Source: Apodospora peruviana (lineage: Eukaryota; Ascomycota; Sordariomycetes; Sordariales; Lasiosphaeriaceae). Taken from it: 64,000 nt of DNA. This document shows, in pieces, positions 32,299 to 43,459 of this stretch; position 1 is the first letter of the stretch; each line of letters opens with the position of its first letter. The DNA lies in contig JAUEDM010000003.1 of assembly GCA_033439685.1 (NCBI GenBank), forward strand, positions 960,001 through 1,024,000, written 5' to 3'. The notes beneath the pieces were generated by a model, which was not told the DNA's origin, did no database searches, and was given only the letters and a program-made list of their open reading frames with translations. The position numbers and the translations under genes were made by a program.

Positions 32299-34098
32299 AT
32301 GCTCGACCACTCCCTCTTCAACCTCCTCGCCATCCGCACCTGCATCCTCGCTCTCCGCTACACCCCCGTTCTCGAAGCAGCTCTCCTCATCGCATGTCTT
32401 TTCTTCTCCCGCAACAGCAACCACCCGCTATTATCACAAATCACCATCTACGTCCTTGTTGGCCTCCTCACCTTGGAAGCGACCTACTACCTGCTCTTCT
32501 ACCGTCGCCACAAGGACCGCCTCTCCGAAAGCCGGGCGCAACATCCCGCTCCGCTGACCCCGTCGGCCCGCAGGGCCCTATTCGAGCGATGCGTCGCCAA
32601 CGTACCCGACTGGGACCGCTACCTCCGGCTCTGGTTCCTCCTCGGCAGCAACAGCACCAACTCTTCTTCTCCCGGCAACGACCTAGACCGAATCAAGCGC
32701 GATAACGTCCGCGAGTTTCTCCTCTGGGGTTTCTTTGATGGCACAGACAGCGCCAGCGAAGAAGAAGAAACCGAACTCCAAGGCTATCTGGCGAGAGTCG
32801 AGTCTCTGTCTGGCCGAAAATTCGCCCCCGGCCGTGGGTCAGCCAACCCGCTTAGGCTAACGATCGACGAGGTAATAACCTGCTACCGCAGCGTAGTCTG
32901 GTACGCCATCGTCGCCTTCATCGATCTGGTGACCTACCTCTCCCTTTCGGTCTGGCATGGCTTTGATCACTATAAACCTGCTCCGACCACCTTTACGCAA
33001 CATTCCTGCAGCAGTGCGCCTGCGAGTGTGAGCGTGTTTCCGCCTAGACTGCATTTGCAGACACTAAAGAGTCCGTCGTCATCGATAGGCTACTGGTACC
33101 GACCGCACGTGTCACGCACAAAACTGCCCATCTTATTCATCCATGGCATTGGAGTGGGCCTGTGGCCTTATACCAAGTTTTTGGGGGAGCTTGATGCCGA
33201 CAACGAGATTGGAATTATCGCGCTCGAAATCATGCCCATGTCGACGCGTCTGACCCATCCGCCGCTTGCGCAGGCCGACTTTTTGAGAGAAGTTGGCCAG
33301 ATCTGGTCTGCTCACGGTCAAGATTGGGAAAGGTTCGTGCTGGTCTCGCATAGCTACGGCTCGGTGCTGAGCACGCACATTCTGAGGTCGGCGGACTTGG
33401 GACCCAGGGTCAGAGGGTTGGTGCTCATCGACCCCGTGAGTATCCTTCTTCATCTGCCCGACGTGGCGTATAACTTTACGCGCCGCGCCCCAAAGACGGC
33501 AAATGAGTGGCAGTTGTGGTATTTCGCGAGCATGGACATGGGCGTCGCGGAGGGTTTGGGACGGCATTTCTTTTGGCGGGAGAATATTATTTGGAGGGAG
33601 GAGTTGGTACGACTTGACTGTAAGGAGAAAGAGGAGGAGGTCGGGGACCACAACGCCCAGCGTCGTCGTCTTCGCAACGGAAAACAACTGAGGTCTGACA
33701 AAGGGGTCAATTTGAACGGAAACGGAAACGGGAATGGGAATGGTGTCACGGTGGACCGCCGTGGTGACAACGAACGGAAAAAGAGAAAGGTGGCCGTTTG
33801 TTTGTCCGGGAGGGATCTCATCGTGGACACACGCACGGTGGCGCGGTATCTGGCGAGCGATGTGGACTTCGCAGATTTGCGGCGGCAGGGTGGCAACGAA
33901 GTGGACGACATGTTTGGGAACGAGACGACTTGCACAGTCGGGAGCCGCTTGAACCCGGCGCTCGAGATCATGTGGTTCCCTCAGCTGGACCACGCGCAGG
34001 TGTTTGACTCGGCAAAGGATCGTGCTCGGGTGGTGGAGAAGATAAGGAGATTTTGTCTTGAGGCAGTGGGAGACGAGGAGGAGGTGGCTCTTAATTAG
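32299..34098 (+). CDS. Membrane-anchored alpha/beta hydrolase
   Basis: Single exon, 599 residues. Two hydrophobic helices lie near residues 22-68 (VLEAALLIACLFF; ITIYVLVGLLTLEATYYLL) and another near 197-217. The hydrolase core begins about residue 275: oxyanion-loop FIHGIGVGLWPY, nucleophile elbow VSHSYGSVL near 350, and a late catalytic histidine in PQLDHAQVF near 563. Between them is a low-complexity insert (a GNGNGNGNG run encoded by AACGGG-like repeats near 33715-33745). The substrate is unknown; the family includes lipid and ester hydrolases of endomembranes. It is intact. Confidence 0.8.
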   Translation: MLDHSLFNLLAIRTCILALRYTPVLEAALLIACLFFSRNSNHPLLSQITIYVLVGLLTLEATYYLLFYRRHKDRLSESRAQHPAPLTPSARRALFERCVANVPDWDRYLRLWFLLGSNSTNSSSPGNDLDRIKRDNVREFLLWGFFDGTDSASEEEETELQGYLARVESLSGRKFAPGRGSANPLRLTIDEVITCYRSVVWYAIVAFIDLVTYLSLSVWHGFDHYKPAPTTFTQHSCSSAPASVSVFPPRLHLQTLKSPSSSIGYWYRPHVSRTKLPILFIHGIGVGLWPYTKFLGELDADNEIGIIALEIMPMSTRLTHPPLAQADFLREVGQIWSAHGQDWERFVLVSHSYGSVLSTHILRSADLGPRVRGLVLIDPVSILLHLPDVAYNFTRRAPKTANEWQLWYFASMDMGVAEGLGRHFFWRENIIWREELVRLDCKEKEEEVGDHNAQRRRLRNGKQLRSDKGVNLNGNGNGNGNGVTVDRRGDNERKKRKVAVCLSGRDLIVDTRTVARYLASDVDFADLRRQGGNEVDDMFGNETTCTVGSRLNPALEIMWFPQLDHAQVFDSAKDRARVVEKIRRFCLEAVGDEEEVALN

Positions 34099-34259
34099 AT
34101 GTCTGGATATGCGTTATGATATAATTGAGATAAATATCTAGAATGGGAGTGGATAAATAAGGATGATATATTTTTCGTTGTTCGGAGGATATTGTGATTC
34201 ATGGTGAGCAAAAGTAGACCGTGCTCTATTTCGTCTCATGGTGCATCACAAAGTACTCT

Positions 34260-35056
34260 TCACACCACGGAGCCCCGTCCCATTACTGTCTTTGGCGGGT
34301 CGCTGGCCGTAGCTCCTCCCCAGTCCGTCAGGTTGACCTCGACCGGCTGAGGCCCGCTGCGAATGATGATCCAGGTCATCTCGGTGTCGGACTCGTTCAG
34401 AACCTGGTGCTCGGTCCAGGCGGGGACAAACGCAAAGTCTCCCTGCTCGAGGGCGTATCGCACCGGTTTTGGGTCTGGCTCCTCGTCCGATTCGTCCATT
34501 GGATTGGACAACAGGACGCCCCTGCCCGAGGCTGCGTATATAATGGTATCTTTTGACTGATTGTCAACTTCGAAATCATGTGTGTCGAAGTCTAGGGGTA
34601 AAGATAGTACATACCTTGTTCACCGTGGTGCCGCACAGTCGAGGACGATTTGGCTGTCACCAGCAACACTGCTCATAACGAATATTGTCTGCATATGTAG
34701 CCAAATTTGGAAAAGGATATCTCAAAGAACTGTCACGCGGGTGTGTGTGTAGGGGGGGGGGGGGGGGGGGTGATCTCCTTGCAGGAGCTGGGCCATGGTT
34801 CATGGGTACGATGGCTCTGACGAAATGGAAAAGGCTTACCTGACGCGCACATCTTGTCAGTCTTGTTTATGACTGCATCTCCGGTGAGAACCCGTATTCT
34901 TGATGTCTCTTTGGTCCCATTCGCGTCGCTTGGTGGTGGTGGAGATGGTAAGGGAGGCAAGATGTCTGCGGCCTTGGTCACCGAAATGGACGAAGGCATT
35001 ATCATGGGTAGGATGTCCTGGATCAGAGGCAGTAGCGACGCCATCTTAAACCGCAT
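34260..35056 (-). CDS. Small cupin-domain protein
   Basis: Three exons (35056-34840, 34668-34615, 34549-34260) give 186 residues; a start at 35044 would give 182. Introns are 34839-34669 (171 nt, GTAAGC/GAGCAG) and 34614-34550 (GTATGT/AAAAG). The cupin barrel has first metal-site motif VRHHGEQDTI (residues 84-93) and second motif GDFAFVPAWTEHQ (residues 127-139), followed by EMTWIIIRSGPQPVEVNL. The spacing and the two His clusters fit a metal-binding cupin_2 fold. No reaction can be assigned. The long first intron contains a 19-nt homopolymer tract. Confidence 0.78.
34752..34770. repeat. G19 homopolymer next to (GT)5
   Basis: Nineteen consecutive G on the plus strand, preceded by a GTGTGTGTGT run, inside intron 1 of the cupin gene. 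The pre-mRNA therefore carries C19. Length may be uncertain in the assembly. Confidence 0.85.
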
Positions 35057-36806
35057 ATGCCCTGCTCCAGGTTAAACTTCCCAAATCCACGACAGGCCAA
35101 GGTTTTGGAGAGATAGTCCGAGATGTTGGAGGTCACGGTAGGCAGGTAACTATGACCAAGCCGGGAAGCGGAGATGAATACCTGGTACGCCCTCAGAGAT
35201 GGTAGAGAATACGGAAGGAGGTGATGATGTCCTCAGTCTGGTTGTCTGGTATGACTGGAGCGCTTGATGCGGCCCAAAGGCACTGACCTGGTTGGAGGAA
35301 AATTCGCCGCTGACGCAAGGCTTCAACCGCGTAGTGAAGCTCTGACTAGATCGTGGGTATGCACGTCAGATGGAAACTGCTGAGCCGTTGGTCTGGTGCT
35401 CCAAAAGCAGCTCTGACTGACCTAGACCTGCCTACCTCTATGGTCTTCTTGACCTTCCGTGTTTGCTTGTCGAACGACGTTGGAGAAGCGGTCAGGATGG
35501 GGTGAATGTCCACTTCTCTGAATGGTCCGTAATTAAGGGATCGTAATGATGTTCCTATTGTCGATCCAATGGAGAATGTCAAAGGCAACCCAAGTCGGAT
35601 ACCATGCTTGGGACTCCCGGATTTGGAAGGCAGATCATGCCGGCACTGTCGTCCGCTGTCCCGTCGCCCGCTGTCGTCGGTTGCTCAAGGGTACCCAACG
35701 TCGCCCCCACTCTCTTGGCCGGAGGCGCCAAACCCAATTGAATTAGGTACGCTGCTGTCAACTGCTGCACCTGCGGGCAGTTCCCGCCGCCGGCGCCGAG
35801 ACCACAGCGCACGGACAGGTTTTGGTCTTGTCCACTTGCCAATATCTTTAAAAAGGAAGGTTCTCATGAACACCATGGGAGTTGTAAAGCACTCCTTCGA
35901 ATGAACACCTCGGCATTGGCATCTAGATAAAATGCGTACGGAGTATCTTCTAGACACATTGCCCGGAGAGCTCAGCCAGATCTGTACAGCTGGATCCAAG
36001 GATGACGTTCGAAAGCTAGGTACCCCTCATGACCACCCCCACTGCACCGTAGAGGTACCTGCCCTGTATCGGTGGGCTGCCAGTACGGCCCGGGTTTGTC
36101 TCGATCCGTTCTCCCAGCTATCCCAGAGCAATCTACAGTTCAGGTTTGAAAGTATGTTAGCTCGGGACTTCGCCCCACAGTACAATACTTCATCCGTGAT
36201 TTCCTCAGTTTTCTCCCTTGCACTTAAGGTAGCGCTAGGCATTTGCCAGTGTTTTTCTCACTTTGAGTCTTTGATTCCCTCAAACCATTGGCTTTTCAAC
36301 CCTGCTCTCATCCACTGGAAGTACCGCACTTACAAACAAACCAGGGGGACATTGTATTTCTCATGAGCTGCACGTAGTCGGTAAATTGCCTGTTACTACG
36401 CTATTTCATTTTCTGCCGGACCCGACGCGGCCGTTACATCGGACATCCACCTTGCCGGGCGTTACAGACGGAATCTCGCTGATCGGTAATTGCATGTGCC
36501 GAGGAGACGACGGGACGGCACTGTAGCGGGGTTGAAGCTATCCTACGACCTACCTAGATTAGGTATAATTGGACCTGGGGATCCCAGCATCAGCATTCCT
36601 CCAGATCCAGGGATGACCTGGAGACATAAAAGCTTTAGATCTCGCGATTCACATCGTCGCATCATCATTCAGGGACATGGTCATATAACAGACCGATTCA
36701 GCTTCAAGTCCAAGGGTCACTATTAACTACTTGACAACCCCGCCAAATTCTTCATCTCCTGCCATCCTAGGTACCGTACGACGAACATCCCTCCGTCGCA
36801 GACACC
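35057..36806. other. 1.75-kb spacer, no gene supported
   Basis: Several 80-145-codon frames exist, but none has domains, splice partners or start context. TACCTAGATTAGGTA-like palindromic sequence lies near 36549-36563. Confidence 0.4.
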
Positions 36807-38888
36807 ATGGACGAGAACAAACCCGAGATGCCACAAGCGGTCCCGCCAGACGAAACAATCACAGAGGAGGAGCTGCTCGCCACGACGCCGCCGCGCATCT
36901 GGGGTGGGCTGGATGCGGAAGACGAGACCAATCTTCACCGCTTGTCTTCGGTGTCTTACGAGAGCGTCCAAAACGGTGCCTTCGCTGAGTCTTTGACCGT
37001 CGATCCATCCATCCATATGCCGCCATATCTAGATCACCAGATAGCCTCAACGCTTCGCGAGCAAACCTGGGATGCCGAAGGATCCCTTCCCGGCAAATGG
37101 AAGGGTAAATCTGTTGGTTCGTGCTTCCGTGTCTTGTCCCATGCGCTGATATAATAGCTGCTTACCTTCACAGAACTTGACAGCTTGCCATCGAATAGCC
37201 AATGCCACCTACTCTCCCTTCCTTCCGAACTCATCGACGCAGTCCTTTTCTACATATCTCCGCTCGAGCTGACTCGAGTGTCGGCAACCTGCCGTGTTCT
37301 CTACAACTACGCGACTGCGGACCATATCTGGCAAGCCCTGGTACAATCCCATGTGCCCGGTCAGCGCGTGACCACCCCGTATCCCTGTAAATCCTACCGG
37401 GACCTGTTCAAGGCTCACGACCCGCGCTGGTTCGTCCCCAAGTACAAGATTTGGTTCTCGGACGGCGATTTGGCCGGGCGCCTCATCCTGACCCGGTATG
37501 ATCAACGTCGGGGCTGCATTGAGGGCTACCAGCTCGTGGCCGTGAGCAACCGGAAAGCGTTCCAGGCGTGGCGGGCGACCGACAACGAAGTTATCATTCA
37601 TGCTTTCGAGCCCGAGGTGAAATTGCATCTCGACAAGCCGATTCTACATCTGCCGGCCGAGACACATGATCATGATTCGGGAGCAGGGCATGTGGGACCA
37701 ATAACTGTCATACCGCTTCATGACGCCGAGAACGACACCGATACTACAGAAGCCGCCGCCGGGAGTAGCAGCAGCCATCAACCGAACGCGGCGGCGACGC
37801 ACAAGAACATGGAGACGACGACCAACAGACCAAGGGAGAACCGTTTCCAGACGGAAACTCCCATGCCACTTGGGTCAGTCGACAACCGCACCTACTGCAA
37901 CTTCATGCTCGCCCGGCCTCTTGAGCCTCGAGAGATTGCAGTGCGCCCCCCCCTCGGCCTCCCATTTCCGTACGGCAAAATCTGGCCACCGCCGACGATA
38001 CCGGCTCGCCACCGAGTTTCCGGCGCCAGCGTGCACAGGGTCGAATCATCGCCGTTTACGTACGATGTCCCGGGGCCGAGCTGTCGCCAGGAGGTCAGCG
38101 ACCAGGTCTTCCGCATCCGCAAGTGGATGCAGTATCCGTCCGGCCTCGGCTTAGGCGTCTACCTGACGGCGAACCTGCTGCACGGTGGTCGTGGTGGTTT
38201 TGATGCGTCAGCAGTGAGATTAGTTCGTAACATCGGGCTTGACAGCATCCTCCCGAACCGGGACCCAATCAACATTGGCGAAGAGGTGGCGACGTACGCG
38301 ACGCTGGACCCGGCCCTGTACACCCCGACACCGGAAAAACCGTACCGCGGCATCTGGGTGGGCGATTACAGCGGGCATGGCTGCGAATTTTTGCTGATTA
38401 ACCAGCCCGACGACGACCCAGACGAACCGGACGACCCCGACAGTATTGTGAGGCGAGAAACGGAGACAGACGAGGAGTTTGCCCGGCGCAAGCACGACGA
38501 GACGGTGTACCGCGGCCGGCTTGAGGCTATCAAGTTGACAGGGGACGCTAACGTGCCCAGGGGCGAGTACACATTTGTGGCGGACGATATTGGCGAGAAG
38601 GGATTCGTGACGGTGGTGCAGGACGAGCCGTTTGTTGGGGCCCGGGTGGTTAGTAGTAAAGGGCATATTGCGCATACGGGGTTTCTCAATGGTACGTATT
38701 TTTTTTTTCTTCTCGCCCATTTTATATCTGTCCATGGAAATACTGATGCTAGTGATTTTGCAGATAAGTACATCGAGTCCCAGCTGCTTCTCATATCCCA
38801 TGACCGCCTGGCGCAGTACTGGGTCGGCTTCGGGCACATCAGCTTCTTTGAGCGGGTCGATATCGATCGGTTTCTTGTCCCGGAGTGA
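36807..38888 (+). CDS. F-box protein with large C-terminal domain
   Basis: Three exons (36807-37104, 37174-38691, 38764-38888) encode 646 residues. Introns are 37105-37173 (GTAAAT, TTCACAG) and 38692-38763 (GTACGT, TTTGCAG). The second intron is 72 nt and stop-free, so retention would keep the frame. The F-box is LLSLPSELIDAVLFYISPLE near residue 105, spliced in right after an acidic N-terminal tail. The rest has DPRWFVPKYKIWFSDGDLAG, GRLILTRYD, and RGIWVGDYSGHGCEFLLI, a pattern of a conserved fungal F-box family with a beta-rich substrate domain. It is presumably an SCF ubiquitin-ligase adaptor; the target is unknown. Confidence 0.82.
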
Positions 38889-39081
38889 TTCAGTTACCTT
38901 TTCTATAACTAATAATAATCACCTTACCCTTGATGTCTATTCGGTTTATGTGAAATTTGGGACAAGTACACTCGCAGTGTCTCCTTGACCAGTCATGTGG
39001 ATATCGGATCACAGATCCCAAACCCCGGAATTGCTTCAAAGGGTAAACTAATCGAACAAATAATAACTAAATCCCAACAAA

Positions 39082-39172
39082 GGGCCGCTGGTCTAGTGGT
39101 ATGATTCTCGCTTAGGGTTTTTAACCTGAGCATTTCTGCGAGAGGTCCCGGGTTCAATCCCCGGGTGGCCCC
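39082..39172 (+). tRNA. tRNA-Pro (AGG) with 19-nt intron
   Basis: Acceptor GGGCCGC/GTGGCCC, D arm with CTAGTGGTATGAT, anticodon stem CTCGC/GCGAG with loop TTAGGGT interrupted after position 37 by a 19-nt intron (39118-39136), T arm CCCGG/CCGGG with TTCAATC. The position of the intron is the canonical one. Confidence 0.92.
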
Positions 39173-39771
39173 ATATGGATTTCACTACTCATCGTTGATG
39201 GTGGATTTCCATCGTCGACTACATTTTTTTGGCCTCCGCCGGCCCTGACTCACTTCTACCCACCGGTGGTGGTGGGGCCGGTTGTTCATGGTGGGGCATA
39301 GAAAGGACAGAACCTGGGGATGGAAATCTTTTTGTGGTCGATGTGAGTTATGATAGTATTATCTGGATGAGAAAGTAATCGTATTTTGTTCGGTGTCGTC
39401 TGCTGTGATGTTTGTTTTGGCAACCCCTGAGCTGCCTGCCGGCTAACCGGAAAGGGATGAAAGACCACTTTGGATTATGCCAATGCCAGACTCTTAACTT
39501 GTGAATGAATGGTGCTGGTTGGAAAGAAGAAAAAATGAATACCTGTATTAAAACGCTTATGGCACAAATACAACAAATACTGTGCGCAGCACATCAGACG
39601 AAGTCTCACACAAAACGCTGATGACAACTAAAGCACCAAAGGCCAAAACTGGACTCATGGCCCAATCTACCGGCCGGATGGCCGTCATCCAAGATGACCA
39701 ATCTTTCCAATGCTCCGCTCTTACCAACTCGACAAGTAATTACTCTCCCACAGCCAGAAACTCCGCCACGA
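39173..39771. other. Intergenic, 3' side of sulfite oxidase
   Basis: Probably includes the 3' UTR of the minus-strand sulfite oxidase gene. No other feature. Confidence 0.4.
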
Positions 39772-41976
39772 CTACTTGGCCGGTTTACTCTGAGGTGACG
39801 AACCACCGTCACTCCCAGCAGTAGCACCTGTCGGAGGCTCCGTCCCGAACCCGCAGCCGTACGTCTCGCCCGTCGACCATCTCACGCCTTTCCCTTTGCC
39901 ATCACCGCCGCTAGCAGCATCCGCGGCGGCGGTGATACATGTCGGGCAGATACGCACGCGGTGCCAAGCAGTCGCCAGGTTCCCTCGCACATTGTAGATC
40001 CCCGCATGCGTCTCCGGCTGCGTGTTGTACGCGTCGTCGGTCGCTTTGACAACCAAAGTGGTGCAGTACCTCTTCCTGTTCTGCTCTCGCTGCTTCTCCT
40101 TCTTCTTTTCAGCCGACGAGTCATTATTATTATTTGTTGTATCTGACGCAGATGGCACGGCCAATATAGGCAATTGGCCTGTATACCGCCACCTAGTCCA
40201 CGCCCACTTCTTGTTGCCATGGCAGCCACCGTCGGAGGAATCATCCACAAGTTCAGCCTGGTCCCACGTCTTGCCACCGTCAAGACTGACATCCACCCGC
40301 GCGATTCCCCGCCCGCCGCCAGAATACGCGTACCCCTGGATGGCGACCGGTTCCGCCGGCGTCTTGTCCGGGCACGAATGTTTCTCTATCGCAGTAGTCG
40401 CCGGCGCTAAGCGATCCTTGGGTGTGAAACCTACCACCTTTTCCTGGGCAGCGATATCGACTACAGCACTGCTGTCTCCTGTTTTCGTAAAACCCCAGGG
40501 AACTTTTCCCCTGCGGACACACTCGCCCACCCAGACGCCCGTAATGGCGCTCGTGACGGGCATCTCCTGGATCGAGCGCGCGCGGTCCCAGTCCGGGTTC
40601 GCGCCCTCGTTGGGGCCAAACGATTTGTAGTCGCGCCGCTGCCACTGGCTGTGGCTCTCCTCGTCCGACACGACAATCTTGCTGAGCCATTTCACCGACC
40701 TGGCAGCAACGTTGCCCGGCACAATCGCCCGCAGCGGAAACCCGTGGTCGCGCGGTAAGGGGCCGCCGTTCATCCCAAAAGCGATCAGCACGTCACCGCT
40801 CGGGTCGAGCGCCTTGGTCAGCGGGATGGACGCGCCGTAGGCTTCGAGGCCAGAAAATTGCACGTGGTGTGATCGCGGATCGACTTTTACGGTATCATCA
40901 GCTTTTTCGGCAGTCAACGCCGTTGGCTCAGAAGCCGTTAGTCCAGCATCGGCGAGCACATCCGCGAGCCGCACCCCTTCCCACTCGGCATTGCCGATGG
41001 CGCCTACGCCCCATTGGAGTCCGTTGGTCTTGCCGGCGTGGCGCGTCATGTCGTTGCGCCTGTTGCCGCTGCACTGCAGAACAGCAGTGACCTTGTGCAC
41101 CGGAAATCGTGTTTTCAGCTCCGCCAGGGTATAGCTCCTCGTCTCGCCGTCGGGCAGCTCGACCGTCAGGACATGACTTTCGGGAGAGTCCACCACCGGC
41201 ACCCACATGTGGTGACGAACGTAGAACAGTTCGCTCGGGGTGCGGAACGAGGCGACCAGCTCGCCGTTGGGCGGTTCCGCGTTCCTGGGTTTTGCAGTGT
41301 GGGTGATCAGCCGCGGGTCACGTTCGGGATCGTTTTCGAATGGGTCTTCGATTTGAGTGGCAGCAGGTCGTCCGTAGATCAGGTCCGCAACGTCGATGAG
41401 CCCGATTAGATATTGGTCGAGGATCTCGCGGACATGTGGAGCTTTATGAATTGTGAAGATGTTCCAGTAGGGCTCGATGCTGCCCCCGGCTGCGCGGAGG
41501 ATCACGTCGCCTCCGGGGTGCGCGGCGACCCAGTCCGTGATGTCGTAGACCTTGTCTTCGAAGGTAACCCATGGGTGTGGCGACGAGGCGCCGTGCTCTT
41601 CGCGGATGGTTGCGAGGCGGAAGCGTGGTAGGGACGGGTCGCGACTGTTATCGTCGGCGAGTTGTGGTGTGGGTTTAAAGTCGTGATCGTCGGGTGACTG
41701 CCACAGTGCGAGGGCGGAAGCGAGCACACCGCCGCCTACGAGGAAGCTCAGTGGTGCCACCCGCGCAGTTCTGGTGCGGCCATCGCTACTCGGGAGAGGT
41801 CTGGAGCTGATTCGGTCGGGCTTCGATCCAGCGGGAACTTGACGAGTAGAGGCGTTGTGCAGAGATTGGATGCGGAGGGAGCAAGAGTGACACACGTTCG
41901 TCCAAGGTATCGTAGGACGTCGACAAGCTTGGCGAACAAGGTCGACAGCACGCCGGCAAGGGAGCTTGGTCGCCAT
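39772..41976 (-). CDS. Sulfite oxidase, mitochondrial
   Basis: Single-exon 734-residue protein with the full three-domain layout. Residues 1-95 are an Arg-rich mitochondrial leader with a hydrophobic sorting segment (PLSFLVGGGVLASALALW), pointing to the intermembrane space. A cytochrome b5 domain follows (WVTFEDKVYDITDWVAAHPGG, haem ligand His153; the second ligand is His177 or His181). The molybdopterin domain carries the cofactor cysteine at 302 (AVLQCSGNRR) and GLQWGVGAIGNAEW. The C-terminal dimerisation domain contains VAIQGYAYSGGGRGIARVDV and a low-complexity insert (TNNNNDSSAEKKKEKQREQ). It oxidises sulfite to sulfate and passes electrons to cytochrome c. Length is above the usual 500-560, because of the insert and tails. 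Confidence 0.93.
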   Translation of the reverse strand: MATKLPCRRAVDLVRQACRRPTIPWTNVCHSCSLRIQSLHNASTRQVPAGSKPDRISSRPLPSSDGRTRTARVAPLSFLVGGGVLASALALWQSPDDHDFKPTPQLADDNSRDPSLPRFRLATIREEHGASSPHPWVTFEDKVYDITDWVAAHPGGDVILRAAGGSIEPYWNIFTIHKAPHVREILDQYLIGLIDVADLIYGRPAATQIEDPFENDPERDPRLITHTAKPRNAEPPNGELVASFRTPSELFYVRHHMWVPVVDSPESHVLTVELPDGETRSYTLAELKTRFPVHKVTAVLQCSGNRRNDMTRHAGKTNGLQWGVGAIGNAEWEGVRLADVLADAGLTASEPTALTAEKADDTVKVDPRSHHVQFSGLEAYGASIPLTKALDPSGDVLIAFGMNGGPLPRDHGFPLRAIVPGNVAARSVKWLSKIVVSDEESHSQWQRRDYKSFGPNEGANPDWDRARSIQEMPVTSAITGVWVGECVRRGKVPWGFTKTGDSSAVVDIAAQEKVVGFTPKDRLAPATTAIEKHSCPDKTPAEPVAIQGYAYSGGGRGIARVDVSLDGGKTWDQAELVDDSSDGGCHGNKKWAWTRWRYTGQLPILAVPSASDTTNNNNDSSAEKKKEKQREQNRKRYCTTLVVKATDDAYNTQPETHAGIYNVRGNLATAWHRVRICPTCITAAADAASGGDGKGKGVRWSTGETYGCGFGTEPPTGATAGSDGGSSPQSKPAK

Positions 41977-43219
41977 CTTATATCGTATAAGACCGTCGGT
42001 TGGGACGAGGCAGCTCAGGCATTGGCAGGAAAAGGGTCGGGACAGGGAGTTTGGCGGGATGAAGGCGGGATATTAGTGAAAACGTGGCTGTCATACCTGA
42101 TGGTCCTAGGTCTCACCTCACCGCTGTTCAACCTTCCCGAAGGGAGCGTGCCCGGACGTGGTTTGATAAGGTCATCGGACCTCCTATCGACAGTGACAAT
42201 GACAAGGTAGTCCGTTGGTGAATGCAACTGCAGCAAACAACAGGAAGCCATTGTTTCCGTCTAGTACAATGCAGGCTATCGACCAGCATCCTTTCCCCAA
42301 CTTACATCGACAAGACGGATACTCGCAAAGCCGCGTAGAGACTGCTGAAGCTCGTGGTTGTCAGCGACGACTGCGGAATCAGAACCTTACCCATGCCGAT
42401 GCTTTCCGTGGCGCGTCACAGCCCAGACTGTGATCCCCTGTTCCGGTGAGCACCCTTGGCGCATCCGGGACTCCGCTGTCGGTTGTCGGAATGGGCTCCC
42501 ATTAGTCAAAAAATCTCCCGCCATTGGTTCAGCTGACCACATCACTAAAAAGTTAGCGTTACTCACAGGCCCAGCTCCCCGGGCCGGTGTTTGCTGCCCT
42601 GTCAAGGGGGTTGCACTCCGACACCCGCTCGCCTCGATAACCGACCGTGAGCAGGATCGAGACTGGGGAAGCTCAACCTCCAGCATTCAGGAGCTACCCG
42701 CCAGCTTCTAAAGCAAGCCTCGATGAGCAGACCTTTTCAACATGAAGTTCTCACACAAAGATAAACAGACTGCTACCAACCGAATGCTACCAACCGAATG
42801 CTACCAACCGAATGCTACCAACCGAATGCTACCAACAGAATGCTACCAAGAACATCCAAGAACCGACACCGCAGGAAGGAAGCGCACGTAAGCCCAACTG
42901 TCGAAGGAGGACTCGCATAAAGCAGGAACTTTGCATACAGTGCTACCCAAGGCATTGCTCACAGGTCAATGTCCATCTACGTACTATAGGATCATGGTAA
43001 CGACTTCGCGAGAAAATGTAAACATGGTGATACCTAGCGATAAGGACAGACTGACTGAAAGAAGATGTCGAAAAAGGCATCGAAACATTAGGTATACAAG
43101 CATCCAGACCGACGCCGCGTCCAACTTTCACAGGCAGACTCCTTGCCTAAACAAACCCATCAAATACCGAAGACCATCATCCCCCCGAAAAGACACAAGG
43201 TACACATATCAGAAAATCT
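41977..43219. other. Intergenic with a 14-bp minisatellite
   Basis: Promoter of the sulfite oxidase gene on the left. No gene supported. The tandem repeat is listed separately. Confidence 0.4.
42769..42850. repeat. 14-bp minisatellite, about six units
   Basis: Tandem AATGCTACCAACCG units, nearly perfect; the first (ACTGCTACCAACCG) and the last two (AATGCTACCAACAG, AATGCTACCAAG) are degenerate. Confidence 0.85.
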
Positions 43220-43426
43220 CTAACTACTACTACGCGTCCGCACGCCCTCAGCAGTCTTCCTTGCTGGAATCACTCGAACCTTGGGCTCATTGTCAAAGGT
43301 AACGCCCTTGGCCTTTGCCGTGGGTTTGGCCGCCTTTGCAGGCTTGGTCTTGATCTTGATCTTGATCTTGATCCCCGAGGAACCTTCTACCGGTGCGTCT
43401 TCCTCCTCGTCCGCAACTTTACGCTT

Positions 43427-43459
<33 letters not shown>

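Noticed and set aside
33133..33993. 286-codon minus-strand frame
   Set aside because: Fully antisense to the alpha/beta hydrolase core, which has clear catalytic motifs.
37185..38888. F-box gene as one continuous frame from 37185
   Set aside because: Clear introns at 37105-37173 and 38692-38763 give a better protein; the second intron merely happens to be stop-free.
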